Assembly (NCBI RefSeq): GCF_012985465.1
Contig: NZ_JAAQWN010000004.1
Span: 186,001-250,000 of the forward strand
Direction: 5' to 3'
Source of the DNA: Pseudomonas sp. WS 5079
Lineage (GTDB): Bacteria; Pseudomonadota; Gammaproteobacteria; Pseudomonadales; Pseudomonadaceae
Length of the DNA stretch: 64,000 bases
The translations under genes and the position numbers were made by a program. Shown in pieces: positions 10,101 to 18,351 of the stretch (position 1 is its first letter; each line of letters begins with the position of its first letter). The notes below the pieces were generated by a model, which saw only the letters and a program-made list of their open reading frames with translations, was not told the DNA's origin and made no database searches.

Positions 10101-10721
10101 GATGTAGAATTGGTACAGCCAGCCGATGACTTCCACGTCCTGGCAGGTATCAGGGGTCATGGCTTCGCGGGTGTAGGCCAGGATGGAGTTGCCCGAGAGC
10201 AGGTCATCCGGCATCAGCAATTCGGTGTAGTCGGCAATGCGCTCGAACAGGTAAGGCATGGCGCTGTGGAAGGCGTTGCACTCGGCCACTACCAGCAGAC
10301 GATAGGCTTCCTGCTGCGGATCGTGGCTAGGGGCGTTACCGCTAAGCAGAGCCTGGATCTGCTGGCGGACTTTCTCGGGCACGCGCTCATCGTCGATATG
10401 TCCTGCTTTGGCTTCAGCCAGTATTTCAGGCTGGAACTGGCCTTCATCAGCGGGCGATACCACGCGGATACGGGTGTAACCGTTTACATCCATAAAGCGA
10501 AGGGCGCAGAAGCGGTTGAACCAGGTGTAGGCGACCTTGTCGATGAGCTGCTCACGGCCGTTCGCGGCGATTTGTTTTTCCAGCTGGGCAACGGCTTGCG
10601 GACTCTCACGGCGGGCAGCACTGCTTGCATATAGCACTAGGGAGAGCTTGGCGCCCACTTGCTCCAAGAGCAGGCGACGTGTGTGCTGGGCGAACTTCTT
10701 GAGTTTGGTGGTTTCCATCAT
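7191..10721 (-). CDS. pglX: BREX-1 adenine-specific DNA methyltransferase PglX
   Basis: A 1176-residue N6-adenine methyltransferase. The SAM-binding motif reads CDPACGSGHML (D293 onwards) and the catalytic motif is NPPYKKK at 467-470. Large N- and C-terminal regions flank these, as is usual for type 1 PglX (about 1100-1250 residues). PglX marks host DNA at a non-palindromic site so that BREX can tell self from phage. The central region about residues 600-900 is where specificity normally varies, and its DNA here (8.2-9.3 kb) is visibly more AT-rich than its surroundings, as expected of an exchanged specificity region. The start may be the first or second Met. Confidence 0.96.
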   Translation of the reverse strand: MMETTKLKKFAQHTRRLLLEQVGAKLSLVLYASSAARRESPQAVAQLEKQIAANGREQLIDKVAYTWFNRFCALRFMDVNGYTRIRVVSPADEGQFQPEILAEAKAGHIDDERVPEKVRQQIQALLSGNAPSHDPQQEAYRLLVVAECNAFHSAMPYLFERIADYTELLMPDDLLSGNSILAYTREAMTPDTCQDVEVIGWLYQFYISEKKDSVFEGLKKNQKITAEDIPAATQLFTPHWIVRYLVENSLGRLWMLNHPNSALARQMDYYIKPEAAETDFLKIDCPEDIKVCDPACGSGHMLTYAFDLLYAIYEEMGTDPSEIPEKILTHNLYGIELDERAGELAAFALTMKARAKQRRFFNKAIEPNICVMEKVVFSHDELDEYITAVGRDLFTLDLRETLKQFEEADNFGSLIRPKLSSVQNVLPVLEAKDMAGSLFLAGTHAKVLQVLRMTDYLSPRYAVVVANPPYKKKADLNESLQSWLDVEYVEGKYDLYQAFILRSLKLVLAKSYVGMITMQGWMFAPRYEAVRSVILSRSTICTMAQLGERAFDSIGGEVVSTTAFVLSSAANEDFKGEFIKLTEGQSEAEKDADLLKAIQVPQSKIRYRVSSEQFEKIPGCPIVFWASERMRNLFTSYPSISKEIITREGLATGSNATFLREWHEASVMNVGFNIKSDAEAKTSEKRWFPYVKGGGSRRWYGNSEHFVNWFDDGRELKNFKDEKTGRIRSHNYNGEYGFREGFTWSGISSSDFAVRVVPCGFMFDAKGPMGFVSQSSKTEAVEAFLNSRVCSFLLRMLAPTLDFKLTHVLSLPFKKPDDEQLNDRVRRSVLAAKSDWDSYETSWDFTVLPLLHPGHRQSTLQAAYQQLHSHWREMMLEMQRLEEENNRIFIEAYSLQDELTPEVSLKEVTLTCNPHYRYGGDKSGEELGAQLLADTMREFLSYAVGCMFGRYSLDNPGLVLANQGDTLAEYLRQIPEPSFMPDEDNVIPLLDGEWFADDVTERFRTFLRVTFGVEHYEDNLAFIEASLGKDVRKYFIKDFYADHVKRYKKRPIYWLFASPKGTFSALIYLHRYRTDTASVVLQYLRDFRKKLAARLDHLQQIGISTSASQGEKTRALKEIEPLKKQLLELDDYERDTLYPLATKQVPLNLDDGVKVNYLKLGSALKKIVGLDAKGDE

Positions 10722-10789
10722 TCTTCTCTTTATGGGCCTGCTCGATCATTTGTGTGGTTTCACGAAAATGATCGGGGCACTTGTCCGTT

Positions 10790-13700
10790 TCAAATCTGTA
10801 CGCGGTTGCCTGCTTGGATTTCCTTCAGCCAAGCTTCGCGCAGCTGTCGTAAGTAATCATCCAACTCGGATTCACTGGCCAGCCAAGGCTTGCTGTAACC
10901 CACCGTAATAGATCGTGCGGGCACCAAGCGCGGTTCGGCCACTTTGGGTGGTTCTGTGCTTGGTGGCGGCGGATAATCGATGTCCTGATTTCCCGCTGGT
11001 GGCGGAGAAAAGGGTGGGATTGGATCTGGTACCGGTTGCGGACGAGCCAGTCGCTCTAATTTGAGCAGTAACTGTGCGTATTGGTTGTCCTCGAAGGCAC
11101 GCAACTGATCGCGGATCATGGCGATACGCTTCTGCCCTTGCATTGACTGCTGAGCTTCAACAAACGGCACAGCGAGCTGAGCCTGCTGCTCAGGCTTAAG
11201 ACTGCCGTACTCGTTGCTCCCCTGCAGACGCTGCTCCAACTCGGCAAGCCGGCTGACTGCGGTAGCCTTCTCGCTGGTTAGCTGGTTAGCAATGGCTTGT
11301 TGCAGGGCCTCCAGTTGCGGTTTGGCCTGCTGCAGGCGGTTGCCTTGCCAAGGTTTATTCTCGGTGAGTAATGCCTTGATGGCTTCAACCTCCCCCGTGG
11401 CAACATAGGCGAAATTGTCTTCCTGCTCCTGCACCAGTTGGCGAGCCTGATCGTAAATAGCTTTTTGCGGACTACCCATGAAGCGACGTAGCGGCTCAAT
11501 GATCTGCTCTTTGGTGTCGAGCATGGCATCGGAGGCGCGGGACAGTTCGGTAAGGAACCAGCTGGCGTTTTTGCCGGCGATTTCCTTGAGAGTAGCCATC
11601 ACGCCATCCAGCACGCTGAGGAAGCCATACAAGGCTTTTTGCCCATGCAGGTCGGCTAAATCAATCTCCAGTTCTTTGATGGCGTCGATGGTTTCACGTG
11701 CCAGAGCGCGGGCTTCGTTGCAGCTGGCGGGACGGTCGAAAAAGTCGGCAAAGAACTCTTTGAGATGGCGAACCTGGGAGGCACTGAACTCGATTTGCGG
11801 CTCCAGCACCAAGGTGGTGTGAGCGTTGGTGTTGCGCAAGCTGCGCTCTAGGTTGTCGCCTTCCAGCAGGTTGCTGTCTTGCCGCACCTCCGCTTTGCCG
11901 CGTGCGCAAAGCAGCGCGAGGTTGCAGAGGATGGCCGCGTAGTACCAACCGTAGTTCTTGCGCTCGAAGCGCTCCAATAGGGTTTTGACCGTGGTGCGCA
12001 CACCGCTGCGAGCATTGCTCTGGATATAGGCCAGTAGTTCCTGCTCGGGCTCGGTCAGGCTAGTAGCGTCGTTGCCGAGTAGACCGTCCTGGGCCTGGCG
12101 CAAGTATTTGCCGATGTCATTCTCGTTGAACGGCACATCGCGCAGCATGCGCAGGTTCGGATAAGTAGTTTCAATCAGCTGGTAGAAGCCTTTGAGAATA
12201 CGGGCCTGACCGTCGCTGCTGGTGGCCTCCACGTCGGCGGCGTTAATTATCAAGTGCGCTTTGCCGAGCAGCTCCTTGGCACGATCCTGCAGCTCGGCCA
12301 GACGTTCGTTGTTCTGGAAACCCTTGGCGTCGATGATGCGTTTGACCGCTTCCTGCTGGGTGCTGCTGTTCTGTCGGATGTATTTCTCAGTGCGCTTGTG
12401 CAGGGTGAGATCCTGCATGAACCGGGCATCAGCCGGCAGCACCACGCGCAGCTCATCACGTCCCATACTCTGCATACGCTGCACCGTGAGGTTATCGAAG
12501 TTGTCACTAAGCGGAGTGACAATGTGGATGGCCAACTCAAACTCACGACTGAGCGAACGGTCGTCCATTTTGCGCGTATAGGCGTAGTCCTGGCCGTTTT
12601 CATAGCGGACCTTGCGCTGCTTGACCACACCATCAAACAGCAGGGTTTCCAGCTCCTTGATGACATCGGCAGTTTCGATCTCTGTGTTTTTGATCTCTTC
12701 TTCGATGTCCTTCTCTTCGTCGGTCAGGTACTCGTAGAGCTCGCCATTGCGTTGGATGTAGGTTTGCTGCTCCAGCAAGTTGAGTGCCGCTTCCAGCTTC
12801 TTGCGTTGGGCTGGAATGTCTTCGCCAAAACGCTCTAGCATCAGTACATTGAGATTGCGCAGAGTGGCCTTGAACTCCTTGACGTACTTGACCAAGAACA
12901 ATGCTTTGAGCACGCGCACCGCGTATGGGTCGCCAAGGTGCCGCTCGGCATTGTTGATAGCGCTTTGAATAGCGCTTTTCAGCGCGCCGCGAATGCCTTC
13001 GAACATCCGATCGAAGGTGGCCAGCTGGCCCACTGGCTCGCTGTCGATAGCCATGGCCACTTCGCGGAATACACCGAGCATGGAGCGTTCGCCCACCGAG
13101 TTGGCCTTGCCCTCAAAGCCGTTGTGCATGGATATGCCACGAATGGCCGACTGGAAAAGCGGGAACTGGTAGGGCACGAAGGGGTAGCAGTAGGTGAAGT
13201 GCTCCAGATCGCGGAAGTTCTGGTAGTGCTGTCCACCGTCGGCAAAGTCGAACAGAGTTTTGAAGTTGTTGAGCTGCTGGTTGTAGACGGTTTTCAGCAG
13301 CTCGGCACCGGAATCGTTCTTGGTCAGCAAGCGTTTCTGGATCACCTCGGCCACGTCGGCGCTGGTGAGCTTGAGACGGTTGGCAAAGCGCGCCTGGATC
13401 TTGGTGAAGTCGTTGCTTTGTTGCTTGCTCATGTCGCCCATCACAGAGTCCATATCCTCCTGTGCGGTGACAAATACCCATGCCCGGCCCTGGCACTTGG
13501 TGGCCAAACTTTCAGCCACGGTTTGCAGGTTGGTCATGAGCTTGGTGTTGTCGGCAATGTACTGACCGACCTCATCGACAAAGAAATTCAGGCGGAAGTT
13601 GGGCGGCTGTTTGTCCAGCCACTCCTTGACCTGATTGCCGAAGTCTTCAATGGAAACGCTGTGTTGAGCGCGGTATTTATCGAGGATGCCCTTGGCCAGC

Positions 13701-14347
13701 GCCAGGTCTTCGTCGGTGATCTGGGCGTAGGCCTTGGCGATGTTGCCTGTCTCCAGCAGCGCCTGCTCGCGACCACGCTCCCAGGGCTTATTGGCGATGC
13801 TCTGGTAGGCTTCCTTGAACGGTTGGAACAGTTCGCGACTGTCCAGGTCGCGTTCAAACTGGGCAATGTAGCCCTGCTTGCCGTAATAACCACACATCTC
13901 GTTGAAGACTTTGACGAACACAGAAAGCAAGGCGTCGACCTGGGTCTTGCTGATGATGTCGGCCTTCTGGTCGATGTTGAACAGGATGCTTTTCGAGGGG
14001 ATGGCGACAGCTTTCTTGAGCTGGGCGCGCAACAGCTCGTCGTCATCCTTGATCTTGGGTAGGAAGATGTCCAATGCAGTACTGCCGTCGACCTGGCGAT
14101 TTTCCAGCAGCAGGGCGAGCATTTTCAGCAGGTGCGACTTACCCGAGCCGAAGAAGCCGGAGACCCAGACGCCATTGGCATGGTGGTAGTCGGTATAGGC
14201 ATCGAGGAAGTGCTCCAGACGCTTGGCGACTTCGTCAGTCAGGACGTATTCACTGAGCTCGTTGAACAAGCTAGCTTCGTCGTCGGCCTTGATGACGCCC
14301 TCAATCGGGCGACTGACTGGGCTCTTGAAAATTCCGTTGAGTTTCAT
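10790..14347 (-). CDS. brxC: BREX system P-loop protein BrxC
   Basis: An 1185-residue P-loop ATPase. The N-terminus MKLNGIFKSPVSRPIEGVIKA and the Walker A GFFGSGKSHLL (64-71, K70) are characteristic of BrxC (formerly PglY/DUF499-related). A Walker B-like NFFVDEVGQY lies near residue 255. The middle and C-terminal parts are helical, and there is a proline-rich patch near the C-terminus (PDPIPPFSPPP). BrxC is required for both methylation and restriction in tested BREX systems. The gene follows brxB by 11 bp and precedes pglX by 68 bp. Confidence 0.95.
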   Translation of the reverse strand: MKLNGIFKSPVSRPIEGVIKADDEASLFNELSEYVLTDEVAKRLEHFLDAYTDYHHANGVWVSGFFGSGKSHLLKMLALLLENRQVDGSTALDIFLPKIKDDDELLRAQLKKAVAIPSKSILFNIDQKADIISKTQVDALLSVFVKVFNEMCGYYGKQGYIAQFERDLDSRELFQPFKEAYQSIANKPWERGREQALLETGNIAKAYAQITDEDLALAKGILDKYRAQHSVSIEDFGNQVKEWLDKQPPNFRLNFFVDEVGQYIADNTKLMTNLQTVAESLATKCQGRAWVFVTAQEDMDSVMGDMSKQQSNDFTKIQARFANRLKLTSADVAEVIQKRLLTKNDSGAELLKTVYNQQLNNFKTLFDFADGGQHYQNFRDLEHFTYCYPFVPYQFPLFQSAIRGISMHNGFEGKANSVGERSMLGVFREVAMAIDSEPVGQLATFDRMFEGIRGALKSAIQSAINNAERHLGDPYAVRVLKALFLVKYVKEFKATLRNLNVLMLERFGEDIPAQRKKLEAALNLLEQQTYIQRNGELYEYLTDEEKDIEEEIKNTEIETADVIKELETLLFDGVVKQRKVRYENGQDYAYTRKMDDRSLSREFELAIHIVTPLSDNFDNLTVQRMQSMGRDELRVVLPADARFMQDLTLHKRTEKYIRQNSSTQQEAVKRIIDAKGFQNNERLAELQDRAKELLGKAHLIINAADVEATSSDGQARILKGFYQLIETTYPNLRMLRDVPFNENDIGKYLRQAQDGLLGNDATSLTEPEQELLAYIQSNARSGVRTTVKTLLERFERKNYGWYYAAILCNLALLCARGKAEVRQDSNLLEGDNLERSLRNTNAHTTLVLEPQIEFSASQVRHLKEFFADFFDRPASCNEARALARETIDAIKELEIDLADLHGQKALYGFLSVLDGVMATLKEIAGKNASWFLTELSRASDAMLDTKEQIIEPLRRFMGSPQKAIYDQARQLVQEQEDNFAYVATGEVEAIKALLTENKPWQGNRLQQAKPQLEALQQAIANQLTSEKATAVSRLAELEQRLQGSNEYGSLKPEQQAQLAVPFVEAQQSMQGQKRIAMIRDQLRAFEDNQYAQLLLKLERLARPQPVPDPIPPFSPPPAGNQDIDYPPPPSTEPPKVAEPRLVPARSITVGYSKPWLASESELDDYLRQLREAWLKEIQAGNRVQI

Positions 14348-14358
14348 CGACTGCTTCC

Positions 14359-15015
14359 TTACACCTGAGACTCGAAAATATTGAATGCACGGTAGTACTT
14401 GTCATCGTGCAGCAGACCGAACAGCTCCAGTGACGCGCCTTGTTCCAGCGAATGCCGATACTCACCGGGGAAGAACATCACCGTGGGTTTGTCCTTGGCC
14501 GTGCTTTGCAGATTGTTGAGTACGTTGTGCGAGCGAATATAGGGGAACACTTCACCGATGCCGGAGAGGAAAAGCACGTCGTAATCCGCCTGAGCAATAC
14601 GTTCGCCAATAGCCGGGACCAGGTGTTCCTTGATATCCAATACACCCTGCAAAAGTTCCAGCAGACCTTCTTTTTCCACATCGGGCTCAACCGCCCGGAT
14701 CTGTTCCCACAAGCTGACACCTTCGTCACTGCCCTCACGAGCCTTTAGCAAGTCGATGGTCAGGTCGTACAGGCTGACTTCCAATACCTTTACACCACGC
14801 CCCTGCAAACAATCGATACGCAGACCGGCCAACGTGTTGACCAGTTGCCGCTGCATGCGTTGTATCTCAAAGGCTTCAGCCGCCTTGAATTCGCAGATGT
14901 AGAACGGCAGATCATTATTCAGCCCTTTCATTTCCAGAAAGCGTTGACCGCTCATGACGTTCAATAGGTGTTCAAAGCGGGCTGCCAGCGGCTGCTGACT
15001 GATTTTTTGGCTCAT
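14359..15015 (-). CDS. brxB: BREX protein BrxB (DUF1788)
   Basis: A 218-residue protein of the DUF1788 family (RFEHLLNVMSGQRFLEMKGLNNDLPF at the start; VMFFPGEYRHSLEQGASLELFG near the end). I use the ATG at 15015, which overlaps the brxA stop in an ATGA arrangement and has AAGGTGG before it. A GTG at 15024 is the alternative. BrxB is needed for BREX activity; its biochemical role is unclear. The 4-bp overlap with brxA indicates translational coupling. Confidence 0.94.
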   Translation of the reverse strand: MSQKISQQPLAARFEHLLNVMSGQRFLEMKGLNNDLPFYICEFKAAEAFEIQRMQRQLVNTLAGLRIDCLQGRGVKVLEVSLYDLTIDLLKAREGSDEGVSLWEQIRAVEPDVEKEGLLELLQGVLDIKEHLVPAIGERIAQADYDVLFLSGIGEVFPYIRSHNVLNNLQSTAKDKPTVMFFPGEYRHSLEQGASLELFGLLHDDKYYRAFNIFESQV

Positions 15016-15623
15016 TGCAGCCACCTTTTAAGTTCATGGTCAGTTGCCGGGAATATCAGCAATTGCTCGTTATCGTGGCGAACCAGTAAATGGGCCAGCG
15101 CTGGAGTTATCAACACAGGCTGAATCTGGTGCTGTGCGCTGATCAAGTCGGCATCCCGCAACATGCGGAACAGGTTTTGTCGCAATTTGCTATGCGTGGA
15201 CGCAGCCAGTTCATCCAGCTCGGCATGCCACAAAGCTTTGGCATTGCAGAAGGCATCGTAATCGCTTGTCGTGAGTTGGCGGCGCATAAGCAGGTAATGC
15301 TCGCGCAGAACTTCGCGAGCGAAGTCGCGGATGAACGCATAGCGCCGGCAAGTTGCAGCCCACAGAAGGTAGCCTTGCTCCCGCAGGCTGCCATCCACCA
15401 AAAACTCCAGCTCCTCTGGATCCAAAAGCTCCAGACGCGCGATCAACTCCTTACTGATACGTGTCGCAGCAGCCGCTGTACGAACTTGCAACAGGTTCTC
15501 ACCACGCACCTGCTCCCGTGTTTGCTTCCAATCACGCAGCGTTAGATAGCGCTCCACAACCAGCGGTGCTTCCTGCAAAAACAGGCCACCCGTGGTGAAA
15601 GAAAGACGATAACGCTCAGCCAT
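15012..15623 (-). CDS. brxA: BREX protein BrxA (DUF1819)
   Basis: A 203-residue protein starting MAERYRLSFTTGGLFLQEA, the conserved opening of DUF1819/BrxA, a small DNA-binding protein with an all-helical fold. The frame is open further upstream to 15800, but that part is out-of-frame overlap with the HTH gene, so the start at 15623 is preferred. It overlaps the end of the HTH gene by 8 bp and the start of brxB by 4 bp. It is the first canonical gene of the BREX-1 operon. Confidence 0.93.
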   Translation of the reverse strand: MAERYRLSFTTGGLFLQEAPLVVERYLTLRDWKQTREQVRGENLLQVRTAAAATRISKELIARLELLDPEELEFLVDGSLREQGYLLWAATCRRYAFIRDFAREVLREHYLLMRRQLTTSDYDAFCNAKALWHAELDELAASTHSKLRQNLFRMLRDADLISAQHQIQPVLITPALAHLLVRHDNEQLLIFPATDHELKRWLQ

Positions 15624-15819
15624 CACTTCGCGCCTGCTGCGATTCGTCACTGGCTCCGCCAGCTTTGACCCAGGTATCCACCTCAACCTTCTGGAACTTC
15701 CACAACCGACCGACCTTGTGGGCTGGCATGCTGCGTTTGGCAATCCATGCATAAACGGTGTCCTTGCTGACGCCGAGGTGTTCGGCAATTTCATCAACAC
15801 TGTGCCAACGATCAGTCAT
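15616..15819 (-). CDS. Small excisionase/MerR-like HTH DNA-binding protein at head of BREX operon
   Basis: A 67-residue protein made of one helix-turn-helix of the excisionase/HTH_17 type: HSVDEIAEHLGVSKDTVYAWIAKRSMPAHKVGRLWKFQ. The KVGRLWKFQKVEVDTWV part is the wing that follows the recognition helix in this family. It is the first gene of the BREX operon and overlaps brxA by 8 bp, so it is translated with it. It could be an autoregulator of BREX expression or a structural component. Assignment to the fold is firm; its role in BREX is inference. Confidence 0.9.
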   Translation of the reverse strand: MTDRWHSVDEIAEHLGVSKDTVYAWIAKRSMPAHKVGRLWKFQKVEVDTWVKAGGASDESQQARSDG

Positions 15820-15830
15820 AGCTAAATCTG

Positions 15831-15869
15831 CCGATAAAAAAACGTGCTGATATTAGCCGTTTTTGTCGG
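15831..15869 (-). promoter_or_regulatory. Candidate BREX promoter with inverted repeat
   Basis: Between the HTH gene start (15819) and 16,026 an imperfect inverted repeat pairs CCGATAAAAAAACG (15831-15844) with CCGTTTTTGTCGG (15857-15869). On the minus strand the spacer and right arm contain a possible TAATAT -10 element. It is the only obvious regulatory structure upstream of the seven-gene BREX transcript and could be the operator of the HTH protein or of the WYL regulator at 17.5 kb. Nothing else stands out in 15,870-16,026. Confidence 0.35.
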
Positions 15870-16026
15870 TTTTAATAAGGTTAAAGCTGTTTCTCAGGAT
15901 TAATGCCTGACAAATGCCTGCGCCACTTCAAAATGGCTTCAAAGGGCAGCCTAGCGAGTTTGCTTTGGTAAGCCTACGCTGCGAATAGCTCAGTGGCGAA
16001 ATGAAAATGCGTCGCCATCAGTTCCC

Positions 16027-17076
16027 TCACCCGCCGGGATACATCTGCTCGATCAGCTGATCGAACTCTCCGCCATACCCACAGTAATCACGCGGAACGC
16101 GCTCAATATCCTCGGCAATCTGCGCAATCACTTCGCGCAGTTCCAATTGTCCATACCACCGAGCAGGAATCGCCGCAGCGCCATACTGAACACCAAGTAT
16201 GTGTCCAGTGATCAGTCCGGAACCGTCGCTGTTGCCACCGTGATTCACCGCTGTTATGACGCCATCCTCGAACGAGCTCGCCGTCAGGGCACACCAGAGG
16301 CCAATTGCCAGCGCTTCTTCAGCGACCCAACCGCCACCGAGTTCGCCGATGCGTTGCGGGGTGGGCTTGTAGCCTTCATAGAAGAAAAACAGCACACGCT
16401 CGATAAGGCTGCGAGCTTCTTCCATGCCGGGCTTTTGCCCATATTTGGCCAGGCTTTCGCTAACTGCATGTTCGAGACTGTCCTCCCTGACCATCCGCTG
16501 GAGGATGTCAGCGAACAGCCCTGCCGTCAGGTAGCCTGTAGGGTGCCCGTGAGTAAGGCGCCCTGACTGGGCAGCGTAGTCAAAGGCGTTAGCAAAGAAT
16601 GCACAGGGAGCAACGCGCATCAAGGCGCCGCAGCCCTTGCTGTTGTTCTCGGCGACAGCACCAAGCCGCTGGGTGGCCTTGAGGGCCGTGAGACATGTGG
16701 TGCCAGGGGCGCGACAAGACCAGAGTTCTCGCTGTTCGATCAACCACCCGTCCCTGCTGACTAGTATCGCAGGAGGGTAATTCTGGGTCATCAGCCAGCG
16801 CAGCAACGCATGGTGGATAATGCTGGGAACATGGCAAATCCCTCGTGAACTACTTCTCACATAAGCCCGCAGCAAGCCTTCGGCCGTGAATAGCATCATC
16901 TGCGTGTTGTCGGTGATGACACCGGAGATACCGAAAGTAGGGGCAAAATCAACGATACCCTGCGAACCGAATTTAGCTTCGATTGCAGGCCATTCGAGGA
17001 ACTCCACCGTGGCGCCCAACGCATCGCCGACTGCACCGCCCAGTAGGCAACCTTTGATCCGTTCAAGTCTGTTCAT
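16027..17076 (-). CDS. ADP-ribosylglycohydrolase-fold (DraG-like) protein with altered metal-binding motifs
   Basis: A 349-residue protein of the DraG/ARH family: RIKGCLLGGAVGDALGATVEF at the N-terminus, ITDNTQMMLFTAEGLLRA (residues 54 onward), and AVNHGGNSDGSGLITGHILG near 276-295. Active family members bind two metal ions through a T-D-D triplet and a D-S-D-S/T motif. Here these read T55-D56-N57 and N282-S283-D284-G285, so three usual ligand positions differ. The enzyme may be inactive or act as an ADP-ribose binder. It lies 11 bp after a small membrane protein gene and upstream of, and codirectional with, BREX (207-bp gap). A link to ADP-ribosylation control of the defence locus is inference. 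Confidence 0.88.
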   Translation of the reverse strand: MNRLERIKGCLLGGAVGDALGATVEFLEWPAIEAKFGSQGIVDFAPTFGISGVITDNTQMMLFTAEGLLRAYVRSSSRGICHVPSIIHHALLRWLMTQNYPPAILVSRDGWLIEQRELWSCRAPGTTCLTALKATQRLGAVAENNSKGCGALMRVAPCAFFANAFDYAAQSGRLTHGHPTGYLTAGLFADILQRMVREDSLEHAVSESLAKYGQKPGMEEARSLIERVLFFFYEGYKPTPQRIGELGGGWVAEEALAIGLWCALTASSFEDGVITAVNHGGNSDGSGLITGHILGVQYGAAAIPARWYGQLELREVIAQIAEDIERVPRDYCGYGGEFDQLIEQMYPGG

Positions 17077-17087
17077 ATCCTTCGCCC

Positions 17088-17345
17088 TTATCCCTCTGCT
17101 GGGATCAATTCCTGCAAAATCACCAGCTTTCTTTGCAGCTGCTCGATGTGCGCTTTCTCAGCGCGCAGCGCCGAGCGCAGCTCCCAGTTTTCCATATCCA
17201 AAATCCTTGCCCAGCGCGTGCCCTTTTGACAGCCAAGAGCCATTTTCCAGAGCTCCCGCAACCTCAGGCACTGCAGCACAAGCGTCAGCAGGATTGCTCC
17301 CATCATCACCAATGCACCTGTCGAAACAGCATCCGACATTGTCAT
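17088..17345 (-). CDS. Small single-pass membrane protein with coiled coil
   Basis: I start at the ATG at 17345, which has AAAGGATG upstream, giving 85 residues. An open frame reaches further back to 17453 but without a good start. Residues about 6-27 (AVSTGALVMMGAILLTLVLQCL) are a transmembrane helix, followed by basic residues and a heptad-rich helix with ENWELRSALRAEKAHIEQLQ. It is the first gene of a two-gene unit with the DraG-like gene. I do not recognise a family. Topology suggests an anchor or sensor with a cytoplasmic coiled coil. Confidence 0.7.
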   Translation of the reverse strand: MTMSDAVSTGALVMMGAILLTLVLQCLRLRELWKMALGCQKGTRWARILDMENWELRSALRAEKAHIEQLQRKLVILQELIPAEG

Positions 17346-17403
17346 GTCCACATCCTTTAGTGAGTTCGATTGAGCTCGAAGACAGATCAAGGATATGTAG
17401 TGT

Positions 17404-17434
17404 TTTACGACAGGTATAGAATGTAGACTTATAC
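17404..17434. promoter_or_regulatory. Candidate promoter/operator between the divergent units at 17.4 kb
   Basis: In the 119-bp region between the small membrane protein and the WYL regulator, TTTACG (17404) and CTTATA (17428) could serve as a plus-strand promoter. An inverted repeat GTATA-N11-TATAC (17414-17434) overlaps it, and ACAGGTA occurs twice. WYL regulators of the BrxR/CapW type repress divergent promoters by binding such repeats, so this is a reasonable operator candidate. Confidence 0.3.
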
Positions 17435-17464
17435 AGGTAAAGTATTCACGCATATGGAGCTGTC

Positions 17465-18337
17465 ATGAAACGCAATCAAGACATCAAGCAGGTTCGTTGG
17501 GATTTGGCACTTCGTTATCGCTTGATCGAGACCGTCGCCTGGTGGGAAGGCCGGCTGACCACGGTGCATCTGATCCAGAGCTTCGGGATCAGTCGTCAGC
17601 AGGCGTCTAAAGACATCAACACTTACATCACCGAACATGCGCCTAAAAACCTTACATATGACAAGCAGCTGAAGGGCTATGTCCCCAGCAAACAGTTCAA
17701 ACCACTGTTCATCGACGACAGCGCCAGCGCTTATCTGCACCTGCTGAACCAGACCCATTCCCGTGCGCCGCATGTGGAAGGGTTGGCCTTGGCGTATGCC
17801 CACACCATGGTGCTGGAGGTGCCTGACCGGACAATTCGACCTGAAGTGTTGCGCCCATTGCTTAAGGCATGCCGCGACAGCGAGGTTATTGAAGTCGAGT
17901 ACGTTTCACTCGCTAACCCGGTTCCAGAAACTCGCTTGATTGCACCACACACACTGATTTACACCGGTATGCGTTGGCATGTGCGGGCGTATTGCGAGAA
18001 GAATCGTGAATACCGAGATTTTGTGCTGAGTCGCCTGCGCGGCAAACCTGAGTACGAACGCAAGACCGAGAACCTCATCGACGAGGATGAAGACTGGAAC
18101 ACCAAGGTAGCCGTGATCATAGAACCCGACTCAAGGCTCAAACCAGAACAGAAGGCAATCATCGAAGCCGATTTCGGCATGGAGGATGGCGTGCTGATCA
18201 TTCCGACACGCCGCGCCTTGGTCAAGTATGTGTTGCAGCGTTTTCAAATCGATCCGAAAAAGCTCGACCCCAAAGCGGCGGCGCAGCAGATCGTGGTGAG
18301 GAATCTGGATGAGTTGAAGCCTTGGCTTTATGAGTGA
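17465..18337 (+). CDS. WYL-domain transcriptional regulator, BrxR/CapW-like
   Basis: A 290-residue protein. An N-terminal winged HTH (LALRYRLIETVAWWEGRLTTVHLIQSFGISRQQASKDINTY) is followed by a linker and a central WYL domain (IEVEYVSLANPVPETRLIAPHTLIYTGMRWHVRAYCEK, then YRDFVLSRLRG). The C-terminal segment is of the WCX type. This order and length match the BrxR/CapW class of repressors that control BREX, CBASS and other defence loci, where the WYL domain senses a ligand. It diverges from the small membrane protein/DraG-like unit and lies 1.6 kb upstream of the BREX operon. It may repress one or both; it could also serve the GTPase operon it converges on. Confidence 0.88.
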   Translation: MKRNQDIKQVRWDLALRYRLIETVAWWEGRLTTVHLIQSFGISRQQASKDINTYITEHAPKNLTYDKQLKGYVPSKQFKPLFIDDSASAYLHLLNQTHSRAPHVEGLALAYAHTMVLEVPDRTIRPEVLRPLLKACRDSEVIEVEYVSLANPVPETRLIAPHTLIYTGMRWHVRAYCEKNREYRDFVLSRLRGKPEYERKTENLIDEDEDWNTKVAVIIEPDSRLKPEQKAIIEADFGMEDGVLIIPTRRALVKYVLQRFQIDPKKLDPKAAAQQIVVRNLDELKPWLYE

Positions 18338-18351
18338 CTCAACCCGGCATT

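Noticed and set aside
12938..14062. 374-codon plus-strand frame inside brxC
   Set aside because: Antisense to a clearly coding brxC, with no ribosome site and no recognisable domain.
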